A stretch of DNA of 64,000 bases from positions 372,001 through 436,000 of the forward strand of contig JAJIRX010000557.1 of assembly GCA_023853785.1 (NCBI GenBank), read 5' to 3'. Source of the DNA: Psilocybe azurescens. Taxonomy: Eukaryota; Basidiomycota; Agaricomycetes; Agaricales; Agrocybaceae. The stretch's first letter is position 1. Each line of letters begins with the position of its first letter. The notes under the pieces are model-generated. The model made no database searches. It was given only the letters and a program-made list of their open reading frames with translations, and was not told the origin of the DNA. The position numbers were made by a program, and so were the translations under genes. Below are positions 36,428 to 47,869 of the stretch, in pieces.

Positions 36428-36841
36428 GGGTAATAGTGGTTGCGGTCGCGGAAGGCTGAAAGTTGTTTACAATTGAATATATAGGAAAAAGAGTGATCGA
36501 GCAAGTTGGGGCCCGTTCGGCAGAATAGTGCGTTCGATACGAGTATTAATAACCTGCCAAGCCCTTCCATTTACCCATGATGCACCCCAGAATGATGATG
36601 CCTTATGTATCTTTGTTACATAAAACGTTGAAGGAGTACATCTGAGGTGAGTACTTGCTATATCCTCTAATCGATGAGTGACGGTCCATGGAGGTTAGAC
36701 AAGCACCAAGCAGTCGGACTGCCAGACTTGCTGCCAGCCAAATACGCCGATACTATGACGTCAGTTCCCCCCTGAGTGGAATACATGGGGACATAAATAC
36801 TCGACGAATGGCTAGTGGGTACCCAATTCCCCAATTCTACC
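36428..36841. promoter_or_regulatory. Divergent promoter region
   Basis: 414 bases between the starts of the channel gene and the first coiled-coil gene. No coding signal. Confidence 0.4.
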
Positions 36842-37551
36842 ATGGCAAGCGTATCACGAAATGTATCAGTCAAGTCCACCTCTCCTGAAATTATCAAAAA
36901 AATCGAGCAGGAAATCATCAAGGAGGCTAAAAACGAAGAAAAGAGCCTCAAGAACGCCGTCAAGGACCTGCACCACGCCGAGAAAGACACAAATAAAGCC
37001 CATAAGGTAAAGCCTCCTTTTTTTCAAGTAAAATAATACTAATATGCAGTTGTAAAGTCTACCGTCAAAACCGAGCGCGCTCTGGAGAAGGCAGAAAAGA
37101 AGGAGCAAAGCACTCTCAAAAACCTTTATCGAGCAGAAAATGCCCATAACGTCGCCCTCGGTAATATTACTCATTCGCAACATGAATTTGAGGTAAGCTT
37201 GTCCAAATTTCAAAGTAGTACACCAGGCTAACTGATATTGTTGCAGCTGTCGACAAAGAAGTACAGCAAGATGAGGCAGTCCCTCGAAGCCAAGGCCGTC
37301 AAAGTCGAAGAGGCCATGAAAGCAAACGATGAACATACTGTAGGAATTATATTACGATATCAAAACTCGAGCTCACTGCCCAAATTTGCTAGAAATCTCG
37401 CAATGCAAGGCTGACCGCTCTTCAAGGACCTTCTGCTGCAGAAGAAGCTGGAAGAGTTGTTCCAGACCCTACGTCTGCTCCAAATGAAATGGGAAGTGCT
37501 GTTCCAGAAACTGCGACGACACAACCCAACGGCGTCCGGGTCAACAACTGA
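36842..37551 (+). CDS. Small coiled-coil protein, tandem paralogue 1
   Basis: Four exons: 36842-37006, 37058-37192, 37247-37339 and 37393-37551; product 183 residues. Nearly the whole protein is a charged Lys/Glu/Ala helix: EIIKKIEQEIIKEAKNEEKS, AVKDLHHAEKDTNKAHK, TERALEKAEKKEQSTLKNLY, EAKAVKVEEAMKANDEHT. The last exon is a Pro/Thr-rich tail. No signal peptide or membrane segment. From memory, basidiomycete proteins of this type are sometimes labelled DNA-binding protein Ncp1, but the label has little support here. Exon phases and the order of exon motifs match the next two genes, so the three are tandem duplicates. Confidence 0.75.
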
Positions 37552-37959
37552 TCGTTCTTCATAAATCATTACCAGCTTCCCTATACCATAACTCTTTTAC
37601 TTCCACTTTTCTTTTTACATATATCGTTAGGTTGTACTGCTACTAAATAGAGCTCGTGTAGGTCAGTTAGTGTTCTATAATGTAATAACCATATACCATA
37701 ATTGCTCTCATTTTTGGATAAGTCCCAAGCTTATTGTCGCGTAATAAGCATCCGTGGTGGAGTAGCGCATCGTCAACAGGAGCACGCCAAAGACATGTGT
37801 CCGAAGAAGCATCAACAAGGTTGACAAAAGGTTGACAATTTCCTTTTCAAGTGGAGTAAGTTTAATGAGTGCAATGACGTCAGGCCCCTAAGTGCATCCA
37901 AAAGGCGACAAGCCCAACGAATTTGATTCACTCCAAACGCCAAGGTATACACCATATAC
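37552..37959. other. Intergenic region between coiled-coil paralogues 1 and 2
   Basis: 408 bases, AT-rich, no coding signal. Includes CATATACATGG just before the second gene. Confidence 0.4.
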
Positions 37960-38897
37960 ATGGATACTCTACAGTCAAATTCATCTTCCACCTCTCCTCA
38001 AACTGTCAAAAGGGCCAAGAATGCGATCTTGCAGGAAGCAAAGAGCGAGGAGAAGTATGTGAAGGACATACTCAAGGACCTCTCACACACAGAAAAGGTC
38101 GAGCACAAGGCTGAGAAGGTGCGTATCTCCCATAAATTGCTTCAAGGGGGCATGATTTTGATCAAATGGTTATTCAGGAAGCAAGTAAAGCTGAACTTAC
38201 GCTTGAATCATCCAAAAACAAGAACAATCGGCTCTCAAAGATGTCTATAGGGCGGAAAATAAACACAATGTTGTCGTCGCTGATATAGTGCAAGTTCGGA
38301 ATGATCTACAGGTGAGTATATATTATTGTGTGTTACGACGTGAGCCATAACCTAATGAAACGTCCCATCGAGTACCTCACGCATTCGAAGAGGGCAGAGC
38401 AGAGAGTGAGTCTGCCCACGAGAATTCTGCCAACGTAAACCCGCTGACATTTCGATAAAACTTCTACTCTATAAGGTAGCAAATAAAGTTGAGACCCTGG
38501 AGGAGCTCAAAAAGCAAGAGCAAGCAGTCCTCAAAAATGTATACAGAGCGGAACATAAACACAATGTTGCCATTGCCAAAGTAGAACAAGCTCGAAAGGC
38601 TCTTCAGGTGAGCCTGTTGTGCTGATAGCATCGTCAATGCTATTGTTAATGATGAATGATTGTAACAGTCCTCATTTCGACACCATGACACTGCGAAAAA
38701 CGTTCTCCAGAGGAAGGCCTCGTATGCGGATGATGTCCTGGCTAAACACGACGAGAACACTGTATGCTGTCTCTAATCTTATTTTATAACCACGGAGAGC
38801 TAATATCGTCTGATAGCACACGCGAAATGTCAAACTTACGACCCTTAGAGGTCCTTCCGCTGCCACTGAAGCAGGAAGGGTCATCCTAGGATCCTAG
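37960..38897 (+). pseudogene. Small coiled-coil protein, tandem paralogue 2, with frame break and exon duplication
   Basis: Second member of the trio. Exon 1 (37960-38118, 53 codons) ends KVEHKAEK like its neighbours. The next exon, starting near 38177, needs one extra A in a run of five (38214-38218) to continue as KKQEQSALKDVYRAENKHNV; as written the frame is lost. A second, diverged copy of the same exon follows at about 38478-38607 (ELKKQEQAVLKNVYRAEHKH, then NVAIAKVEQARKALQ), with a damaged copy of exon 3 between them (contains SAHENS). The normal exon 3 (near 38670-38762) and last exon (LRGPSAATEAGRV) follow, stopping at 38897. So this gene has an internal duplication of the helical segment and an apparent frame break; it may be a longer protein or decaying. 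Confidence 0.6.
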
Positions 38898-39393
38898 ATG
38901 TCCATGCCCTTGAATCTGGAGTCTCGACATCATCGAGCTTGTACTATTAACATTTCATTGATTCTCCTAGGGAATATACTTTATCTCACTAAAAGGACTA
39001 GTTACTCTTACTCTACCTAATTTCTCTATACCACCAATACTCCAAATACCTTTTGCATTCGGGACAGCCTTAGATCGCAGTACGAATCTATTTATAGATG
39101 CGTATGATGCCTGAGTCCGAACGCGCATTCAGCGGGCTGAAGGTGTAAGTCTGGGTTTGGAATAAGAGCCCTAATTAAGAAATTATGGACGCATCCGAGA
39201 CACCTCTGGGTTTAGGGGTAAACATTGAACATTCATGTGTGCTCTTGTCGGGCCGTACTAGTACGCGTGATGGATCAGACCTTGACAAAATCGTATCCTA
39301 AAAAAGGAGGGGCGGGCCAGAGAACAAGAACAAAAACCAACTTGAACTGATATTCTACCGACCCCATTTACACGTCGATATATACAAGTTATC
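38898..39393. other. Intergenic region between coiled-coil paralogues 2 and 3
   Basis: 496 bases with no coding signal; CGATATATACAAG lies just before the third gene and may be a TATA-like element. Confidence 0.4.
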
Positions 39394-40151
39394 ATGACGG
39401 ACAACGTCGTACCCTCGAATACCAGCCCCAGTGTAGTCCCAACAAGCCCATCCGGGGGCGTTGCTTCTCCTAAAGCTGTCAAGAAGATGGAGAAGGAGAT
39501 TATGCAGGAGGCGAAGCATGAGGAGAAGGAATTGAAGAATGTGACCAAGGACATGGATAGGACGAAAAAGGCGGAGCGCAAGGCGCAGAAGGTGTGTTAT
39601 CCGACTTGTGCATCCTGCTTTAGAGTCCCTCTGGGGCTCTTGACAGAGGCAGCCTGTGTAATCTACATAGGCGAGAGCGTTGACTAACAGATACGGTTTG
39701 GATGTAGACTATGGAGAAGGCAGAGCGCATGCTCGAGAAGATGGTTGAGAAAGAGAAAGACGCACTCGCGGGCGTGCATAAAGCGGAGCATAAACATGAG
39801 ATCGCCGTTGCAGATTTGAACAAGGCAAAGAAAGACCTACAAGTCGGTTTATAAGCCATCACATCTTTCGTTCTATTTTCTGACTTCATATTGTTTTATT
39901 TTCTGAACTAGACGTCTGTGGAGCAGCATGATCAGCTCAAAGAAGCTCTTGGGACTAAGTCGTCTCGTGTGGAGTATGCTGTGAATGCAAAGGAGGAGAA
40001 TACTGTGAGTTCTTGTTCTTTATTTAACCAAAATGCTGATCTGACTGTTCTTGTTCTTCAGCAAGGCCGAAATAGCAAATTGGATAGCCTCCGAGGGTCG
40101 TCAATATTATCGGATCCTGCGCTGGCACGCACCTCTGTCCCACAGAATTAA
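39394..40151 (+). CDS. Small coiled-coil protein, tandem paralogue 3
   Basis: Third and clean member. Exon 1 begins MTDNVVPSNTSPSVVPTSPS and reaches DMDRTKKAERKAQK; exon 2 reads TMEKAERMLEKMVEKEKDAL then GVHKAEHKHEIAVADLNKAK; exon 3 reads TSVEQHDQLKEALGTKSSRV and ends in KEENT; exon 4 ends RTSVPQN. The exon order and the short motifs at each exon end match the other two genes, while the sequences between have diverged strongly. Predicted to be a long soluble helical protein; function unknown. Confidence 0.75.
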
Positions 40152-41155
40152 TTTTACTGGAGTCTGGAAGGGCTTGGATTATTGGCTGGTTGAAAAAATC
40201 ATGTATTTCGTCGGAATCAAGATCACTACTTACCAATAAGTGATAGGGGTGACTTGTAGAGTACTTCTGATAAGACTTGAGCACAATAGGAAGATAAATA
40301 TCTCAGAAAGATGATGCTAATTTTTCAATTTTTACACTCTCACTGGCAGAGGTAACAGTGTACGAGGGACGAGCGCTTAAGAGGCCGATAGTCAAAGAGA
40401 CTGATCGATATGATCGAGCGCCTAAAAGAGTGATTGGACCACTCCATGACGTCACAAAGTCGCGACACCCCTAATTTCAAGTTCCAACTCAGCCAGGTGT
40501 GTACGCTTGATCCTGTATTTTTGCGACTGTTATCTACGACGATCACAAACGAACGAAAGCTAATTATAACCATACCTAATAATGGAACCGACTGCGTACA
40601 TGTTGGTCACCACCCAACCCGGCCGTCGTTTCCACGTCTTCACGAAGCTCATTAAGAAGTCGAGGCATGGAATGAGGAGATTGTTTTGAACAAACACATT
40701 AAAGAGCTTTCAAACGCTGGAATTTGGAGACCAAGGCACAAGGTGTGTCCTCTGTAAATATGCACATTCTGTTCATTTTCACATGAATATAACACCTTTC
40801 GGTGAAAGCAGAGATCATGTTGGAGAAGAGGGTACAGTGTTTGTTGCACCAGAAGGCGGAATAGAACCATGAAGCTACGCTGAAATCCAACGCTGCCCGG
40901 GCATGGTCTTCGGGAATTGGAAGCGGCCTTTTTAATGGTTACGGGTGGTCTCCATTTTGATCAGGCTGCAGCTGATTTTAGCACGCGGAGGCCCGGCGAG
41001 GGATCGGAACACGCCATGAATACAAACAGTTAGCGCACGGTAGCTGGTCAGTAAAAGAACGCGTTCAAACGCTGCAGATGAAACTATTTCTTAAGATCTA
41101 GCATTGTCTAAGTATCGGTGTACATAATATTTACCTAGCACGTTTATTCCTGTTT
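40152..41155. other. 1 kb intergenic region
   Basis: 3' region of the coiled-coil gene and of the isochorismatase-like gene. Only short overlapping frames; I see nothing that looks like a gene. Confidence 0.4.
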
Positions 41156-42046
41156 CTACATGGCGCTCTTGATGCCAATGACAACACCGCCGCTGGCGAC
41201 TTCTGCATCCGTTGCAGCATTAAGAGCGACGCGACCCTGGAGAAGAGCTTCGCCTGAAACTTTAGTAGATTCCTTAACTTCTTTGATGAACTTGCTGAAG
41301 GCTTTGAACTTTGGGGAAGCGGCATCACGCATGAGCTGGAATGCGATGCTTTCACTGGTGCCTATAATCGCGCCTTCTGTGCGCATGCGGTCAAGTGCTA
41401 TGGGGATCTCGAAAGAGTTACAAGAAGAGACGCCGTCTGCGACGATATGTACGGCATACTTTCCCAGGGAGAGAAGCGACAGGACTGTTTGGAGAATGCA
41501 AACGTGGGACTGGAATATATGGTGATTAAATATTGATATGAATGAAGGGAGTGAGGGGACGAACCTCGATACCGAAGATAACGATGGACAAGATTGGGCG
41601 GGATTCGAGGATAGCTTGGACCTCTGGCACGATCATAGAGAAGAGCGTCTTGTCGAAGGTGCCGAGGAGGAGGGGCCCGAGAGATTGGAGGTCGATATCG
41701 GGATCTGTGGGACCGAGAGCTTGTGGGATGGCTCAGCTGATCCGGGCAGCATGAACCGGGACGCAGTGTGAGGTACCTTTAGAATTCTGAGTTGTGCATA
41801 TGACGGGGATTTCGAGCAACTGTGAGGTAAGTAGGTAGTGAGCGTGGTGTGGGTAAGTATAGACACGGTTGCTTACGGTTGCGAGTTTGATCATCTTGTC
41901 GGAAGTGGCGACGACATGGTGATAAGCGTGAATAGCTGGTTCTTGAATAGAATTAGAGAGACGACAAGGAGAAGACAGAGAGAAGACGGACTGAATTTTG
42001 TCTGGACATCACATAAAAAGAAGACTGTAGACTCTGGATGGAGCAT
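41156..42046 (-). CDS. Isochorismatase-like cysteine hydrolase
   Basis: Isochorismatase-superfamily hydrolase, close in layout to the eukaryotic ISOC2 and yeast YcaC-like proteins; the substrate is not known. The start MLHPESTVFFLCDVQTKF carries the catalytic Asp (CDVQ). Later exons give KPAIHAYHHVVATSDKMIKL, LEIPVICTTQNSKALGPTDP (the Gln-rich loop of the family), KTLFSMIVPEVQ, and SHVCILQTVLSLL with the catalytic Cys (HVC) and the conserved SIVIFGIE before it. The C-terminus runs EGAIIGTSESIAFQLMRDA to VVIGIKSAM at 41156. Catalytic Asp, Lys (DKTLFS) and Cys are all present, so it should be active. The start shares a 208-base divergent gap with the next gene. Confidence 0.85.
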
Positions 42047-42254
42047 GGCTGGGAATAAGCGTACGGGTAAGCGGAGTCTGAAGCTAAAGTGAATTTGAAG
42101 AGTGTGGGATTTCTGGTTCGAGTTCGTCTGTTGCTGCCATCACCCTGTCTGCCGCTGCACGACCAACCTTCCCCCTCTCTCAAGCCCTCAAGGCACTTCC
42201 TCTCCTTTTCCCCTCCTCCCAACCCTGGGTATCCCTTCTTTATCATTAAAAAAC

Positions 42255-45200
42255 ATGGACTTTTCTGTCCCAGACGATTCTGCCGCAAGAAATAGGGTAA
42301 TGGTCCTCAAATCAACTTCAGAGTCTGCTACTCACACATTCAACTCTAGTTTGAGACCTTCAAACTGGGCAAGGGTCTTCCGTCTTCAAAGCATGGCCAT
42401 TCTCGTTCCCATTCACGCAACGCTTCTCTTTCTTTTCCTAAATCTGCCTCTGTAAACGACATTTCTGCCTTTTCTTTCCCAGCTTCTCTTTCACCTACCC
42501 TGCCCCCGTCCCCGAGTCACTCTTCCCTCACAAACCCTACTCCTACTCCCAATCCTCTTCCTCTTCCGCCGTCCAAGCGCAATTCTCACCACAGGCGCCG
42601 CTCTTCCGTTTCCACTCGCCATGAGTCGGCGGAGATGATGGGCGTCGCTCTTCCTGACCTCCCAGCCTCTACTTCTGACGACAACATCAACCTCGGTGAG
42701 AAGGATTCCATTCGCCGCCGTGCTCTCTGGGCTCTCGAAGGCAAGCCGGATGTCTCTTTCAGCAAGGTAGAGATCCCCGATATTTCCACGCCTGACATCG
42801 AGAAAATAATGTTCGACTTCTGTACGTCTTATTTAGCTTCTCCGTTACCCATTTCTTACGTACTTTTATCCCAACAGCGACCAAATCTTCCACCTATGGC
42901 ACTGCCAGCAAACGTGATTCCTTCAAGCTATTGGGTCCTTCTTCTTCTGCCAAGGACCAGCTTGGCACGCTTTTGGAGGAGGAGGAGGAGGAAGAGGATT
43001 CTAACCTACTCCCATCTCCCGCGCCCTCTGTCAAGGAAGATTTGCCTCCGCCCAACACTCCCGTCTCTCCAAACACTCCTTCGACCCCCGCACTCTCCTT
43101 CACCAAGGCCACTCCTGCAAAACCCCGCCCTTGCAACCTTAATCTACGGCCCTTGTCTCTCACCCCAGATAGCGTCGTTGCATCTCTGCCTTCTCCCTCT
43201 CTCACTCCCAGCCCCCGTCAAGGCCTACGTTCATTATCCTTGACTCCAAGTTCTTCAACAGAAGACAATGTTGCTGCTGTCAAACAGTCCAGGCGCACCT
43301 CACTTGTCATCTCCCCGACCCCAAGTTCAAGAAGACCGGTATTGAACCTCGCTCTTGAGAATATCGACAAAGCGCCGGCTGCAAGTGAAGAAGAACACAA
43401 ACCATCACGGCGGAGTAGCATTTCTTACAAGAGATCTCACAACAGCGTCACTATGAACGTCGCCGGTCTTCCCACACCCGAGATGACCCCGACCTTCGGC
43501 CGGCGGTATTCCACCACCGAATCGGTAAGCAGCATCAGCAACGATGACGAGGTTTTTCCCAACCCCCCGACACAAACGAGGCCTCTCAGCGCGAGTGAGC
43601 AACATTTTCTCTTCAAATCCCATAATGCGCTTCTTGCGCGGATAACGGATCTGGAGCGCGCATTGTCGATGAGAAGGAGGGAGTCGGGTGGGTATTCTAA
43701 TGGAGGTAGTTCGAGACCAGCGTCCGTCGCTTCGAACTTCTCTTCCTCGAGCGATTTGGGCAGTGCGGGTACAAGCGGAGTTAACAGCAGTCAATCGGGT
43801 GAGCCGAGCGACGAGATGCTCAATCTTATTACGGACCTCAAGTCTGAGAGGGACGAGCTGAAGAGGGATGTCGATGGGTGGCGGACGAGGGTGGGTGACA
43901 TGGAAAATCAGATGTCGGTGTTGGCGAAGCGCGTGGAGAATGAGCGACGGGACGCGTGGGTTGCACGGTCTCGAGTGGGCTTGTTGGAGGTCGAGAAGGA
44001 AGTGTTGACGAAGAAGATGGAGGCGTTGGATGAGCTATTGGCTATTCACGACAAGGAGCAGAACAACTGGGAAAGTGAGGTTGGGCAGCTACGCAAGGAA
44101 AATTCGGACTCGAAGCAACGGATTAAAGATCTCGAAGCAGAGCTCAAGTCGGTGAAGCAGGAACTCGTCAGTGAGAGGACCAAGAAAATCAAAGAGGAGA
44201 CTGATCCTTCGATGACGCCTACTCCCCGTTCCTTTGACAGCTTCAAGAAACCTGGAATGGGATTGTCGTTGACCAAGAAACATGGTCTTGGCTTCCCATC
44301 TGTCGACTCTGAAAGCTCAGTTACGGATGTGGAACAAGATTCATCCGACGACTGTCGTACCGCTTTTGGATTCGCCCTCAGGTCTGTACAGGAAGAGTCC
44401 GAGGAGGCTGACTACTCGCAAGAAGACAGCAGTTTTGCTGGCTACGAGGATGAAGACGAGGAAGATAACGGCCTTGCTGGATACGAGGACGAGGAAGATA
44501 CGGACATGAGTCTTCAGTCGTCTTCTTCTTTCGGCTCGGAAGAGGATTTGCCTCGTTCTGTTGCCCATTTCCAAAACTCGGGTCTCCCATCATCGCCCAC
44601 GACTCCTAGGCCACAAGTCTTCACACCGCCTCGTTCGAACCATGCGAGAAGAGCGACCTTGTCGAAAACATGGACCTTCCCATTTGGAAATCAGCCTCAA
44701 ACACCTCCGAAGATGGAAGAAGATGAGACTGTTGACCGGTTCTTTGGATGCTTGGACGATGGTGAAAGTGACACAGTAGGCTCTGCTCCCAACAGTCCTT
44801 CGGCATATTCGTACGAGAAGAGCAAGGGGCTTTTGCTAGCGGCTTCAAATTTGCAGCTGCTGATGATAATGCATCCTTCTTTCTTCCCGATGGTGTTGGC
44901 ACTCTTACTGATGGTGAGGATGACTCTGACAAGGAGGAGAGGCGTCTATCTGTTGTTGCTGAAGAAGAGGAGGAAGACGGGGTCTCATCAGAGGCCGAGG
45001 TCAGTGAAGTCGAGGGCATCGATGATGACGATAATCTATTTGACGAGGAGATTGGTGGAATTCGTATTACTTTTACGCCTCCTCAGGAGGAACCGGTGAT
45101 AGAAGAGAGGAAACAGATCCAAGTTTCCCCTATTAAACGAACATCGCCGCCCCCTGTCCTTCCTGCTTTGAATTTTGGTGATGGTGATGACGATGAAGAA

Positions 45201-46339
45201 GAAGAAGAAGAAGATATGCGTCGCGTTATCCCCTTCAACTTTGGACGGCCATTGGCGGAAGAACGCCAGCCGTCGCCGCCTACTGTCATTGTTTCTGCAC
45301 CGGTCACCACAACTCATTTGCCCTCTTTAGCTCGTTCCGCGTCTCCTTCGATGATTCCTCGTCCTGCATCTCCTTCGTCCCCGTCTTCGTTACCAAGACT
45401 TGTGACTTCTAGACCTGCTGTTTCCGTCTCGACGTCGACTCCTCCAAAGGTGTCGCCCATGCGCGCCGTGCCTGCTTCTTCTAGTTCTTTTGTCACACCT
45501 CCGAATAAACGCGGTGGTGCTTTACCCTCCTTCATTCCCCAACCTGTCTCTTCCCCGTCTCCGCTGCGAAGCACACCTTTGTCGACGACGACGACGAAGC
45601 CCCGAGTCGTTCCGACGTCAACATTTATCCGCCAACCGACCAAGAAACCATTGCTGCCAACAGCCTGCTCAAATCAAGCTCAGAATAGCAGTACTGGCAA
45701 TTCAAATGGTTCGACATTGATTCCATACATTCCCAGTATCCGTAGGTCTTTTACTGATTAACACCCTTCCCTTCTTTTGTCACAGCGATGAAAACTCGTC
45801 TTTGTCGCAGATCATCCAATGAGCCTGCCGCGCTCCCTGCAGCAGCTTTCTTTGATGGCAACAACAACTATCACCACTCCTCGGCACAAATGAAGAGCAT
45901 TGATTTGTCTCATGACTCTACTTTCTCTCCTCGTCCGTCTCGTTCGACGACGACGGCTACAACAAACCCTGCTACTCGCATTCCTCGGTCCTCTGTCTCG
46001 TCCTCGTCTAATGCATCATCTTCGATATCTTCTATTGTTTCTTCACCACTTTCTGCACGACTGTCTTTCCAAACTATTACCAACTTTATGCCTCTGTCGT
46101 GGACCTCCACACTTGCGCCCACAGATCCTGTGTCCCATAGTCCAGCGAACAGTGTCGACGATGACGATACTGTTGTCCCTGCTGTTACTGCTGTACCGCG
46201 CAGAAGTGGGGCATTCGTTTCCAGAGAGCAGCAGTTACGAAAGCTGCGAACTCGCATGGAGGTTGAAGGTGTAGTGGCCATGAGGATGCCAGTCCAATTT
46301 CAATGCAGAAAGTGCGATGGAAATGCAGTTTTTATTTGA
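42255..46339 (+). CDS. Large Ser/Pro-rich coiled-coil protein (one apparent frame break)
   Basis: Unrecognised protein of about 1300 residues. Exon 1 is MDFSVPDDSAARNR; exon 2 opens FETFKLGKGLPSSKHGHSRS and is Ser/Pro-rich, with a conserved-looking block EKDSIRRRALWALEGKPDVS then FSKVEIPDISTPDIEK. After an intron near 42830 comes a long disordered part rich in SPTP, PSLTPS and NVAGLPTPEMTP, a coiled coil (DLKSERDELKRDVDGWRTRV to LKSVKQELVSERTKK), and an acidic stretch. At a G run (44826-44829) one more G is needed to continue as KGAFASGFKFAAADDNASFF; past it the frame is clean through VIPFNFGRPLAEERQPSPP. One more intron near 45738-45784 leads to the end LRKLRTRMEVEGVVAMRMPV. The many SP and TP sites suggest phospho-regulation. 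A role in polarity or cytoskeleton is only a guess. Confidence 0.7.
45189..45214 (+). repeat. GAT/GAA trinucleotide run in coding sequence
   Basis: A run of GAT, GAC and GAA codons encoding DDDEEEEEE, likely length-variable between strains. Confidence 0.7.
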
Positions 46340-47271
46340 GGTTTGACTTCCACCTATTTTTATGTTGCGCATATACTCATGGCTACCGTGTTCTCTAGAT
46401 GACTGAGCGACTGACTGACCCGACACGTACAACATAACACATACAACGCATATACGCACAAAACACGTTTTGGACATTTATTCATCAGTTATTTTTTGTC
46501 TGTCTGTCTGTCGTCGCACACACACCTACACCTCTTTGGACTCTATCGATTTGTACATACCCTTATTAGTTATGACTCGCCCCCGTTTTTCCCTCTTTCT
46601 CATCATCGCCACTCACATCCGCGCACGCAGCAGCAGCAGATTATCATGCAATTCACATCATTTCTATGCCCTTTTCTATGCCCCCTTACCTACCATCAGT
46701 TTTTTCCACATCCCTCACACCTTGACTCTTATTCGCGTCGTTTCCGACAACCACCTTTAACCCATTCCTTCCATTTACACCTCGGCATCTTGAAGCTTGC
46801 TCACGTCTGCCTCTTTGTTTTGTTTGTTCTTCCGTGATTCTTCCTTCTGGGTTCATTGCATGTCTATGCCCTTCCACTTTTCTGTGCATTGTCTCTGTAA
46901 ATCTTTTTGTTCTCTTTCCCCTTCTTCCTATATTTTTCTTCTTCTTTTCAGGTGTTCTGTGGCTTGATGTTGCAGTTGCAGGGGAAAATACTTTCCTACA
47001 TGTATTAGTAGCTACAGTAACTTGTCAACTTGTTTTTGCCCTTTTTTCTTCTTTTTTTAATCATTCACTTGAATAAATTATCATGATGTACCACCAATCT
47101 ATGATCTATGATATGAACGTTCTGGCCAATGGTTTTAGACTCGTCTAGATGTGAGTAGTGACGGTGCTCCGGAATAACCCGTTGTATACCGTGGGAATAT
47201 TTACGGTGGCAACTCAACGCTTTCGTTCCAGAGCATCGTTCGAAACAAATTCTATTCGTCCCTCAACCACC
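46340..47271. other. 930-base intergenic region
   Basis: 3' region of the coiled-coil gene and promoter of the B12D gene. The plus strand is pyrimidine-rich from 46480 to 46960, with a short TCTG repeat at 46498-46512. No coding signal beyond chance frames. Confidence 0.45.
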
Positions 47272-47869
47272 ATGCCTTCTCCTACGCCCAATCTGCGCAG
47301 ATCTCTTATGAAGAACTGGTTTGCCGTTGAGGTGTGTCTTGAATTACGCGTTCTAGTACAAGAAACTCCAGAGGCTGAATGTCGCTGTCTGGTTTGATTC
47401 CTTGTTATAGGCTATTCCGATGTGAGCATTGCGTTTTACAATACCATGTCCCGTTGATGGGCTAGGGTAACAAGAGAAGAGGGCGGCTCAGTTGACTTTG
47501 GGCGTTTTCTAGATATGTTATCATCGGAGGAGTCATGGTCGGAGCCACTTGGTATATGGCCCGTCTGGCTACTGGTCCTACCGGTGCGTATTATTTGTCG
47601 TTGCTTTTTGGGTGCGTTTTATTAGTTTGCTGAACGTTTGCGTAGTCGTTTGGACCAAGAGCAACCCCACCCCTTGGAACACCATCAAACCCGATGAGGG
47701 GACCAAGATAATGTCTGTCAACCAGAAGTTCGAGAAGAGGTGTGTAATGCACGGTTTCTTTCACCCCTTGTCTTTCCTCTGCAATATCCTTCATTGCTTA
47801 AAGTCCAATGGCTGATCTGTGGTTATTTTTCTTTTGTCTACTTCTAGCTGGAGCCGCGACAAGCTTTAG
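47272..47869 (+). CDS. B12D/MLRQ-type small mitochondrial membrane protein
   Basis: Short single-span protein of the B12D family (NADH-ubiquinone reductase MLRQ/NDUFA4-like), inner mitochondrial membrane. Exon 1 encodes MPSPTPNLRRSLMKNWFAVE; exon 2 is an 11-base microexon (47411-47421) encoding AIP plus two bases; later exons give YVIIGGVMVGATWYMARLAT (membrane segment), VVWTKSNPTPWNTIKPDEGT and SVNQKFEKSWSRDKL. The total is about 85 residues, the usual size. All joins keep frame, including the microexon. Role in complex I or IV is inferred from family. Confidence 0.85.

Noticed and set aside
42894..43205. Minus-strand frames inside the large coiled-coil gene
   Set aside because: Antisense shadows of a biased Ser/Pro-rich coding region.
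46470..46840. Plus-strand frames of about 100 codons after the coiled-coil gene
   Set aside because: Pyrimidine-rich untranslated DNA giving Ser/Leu/His-rich chance frames.
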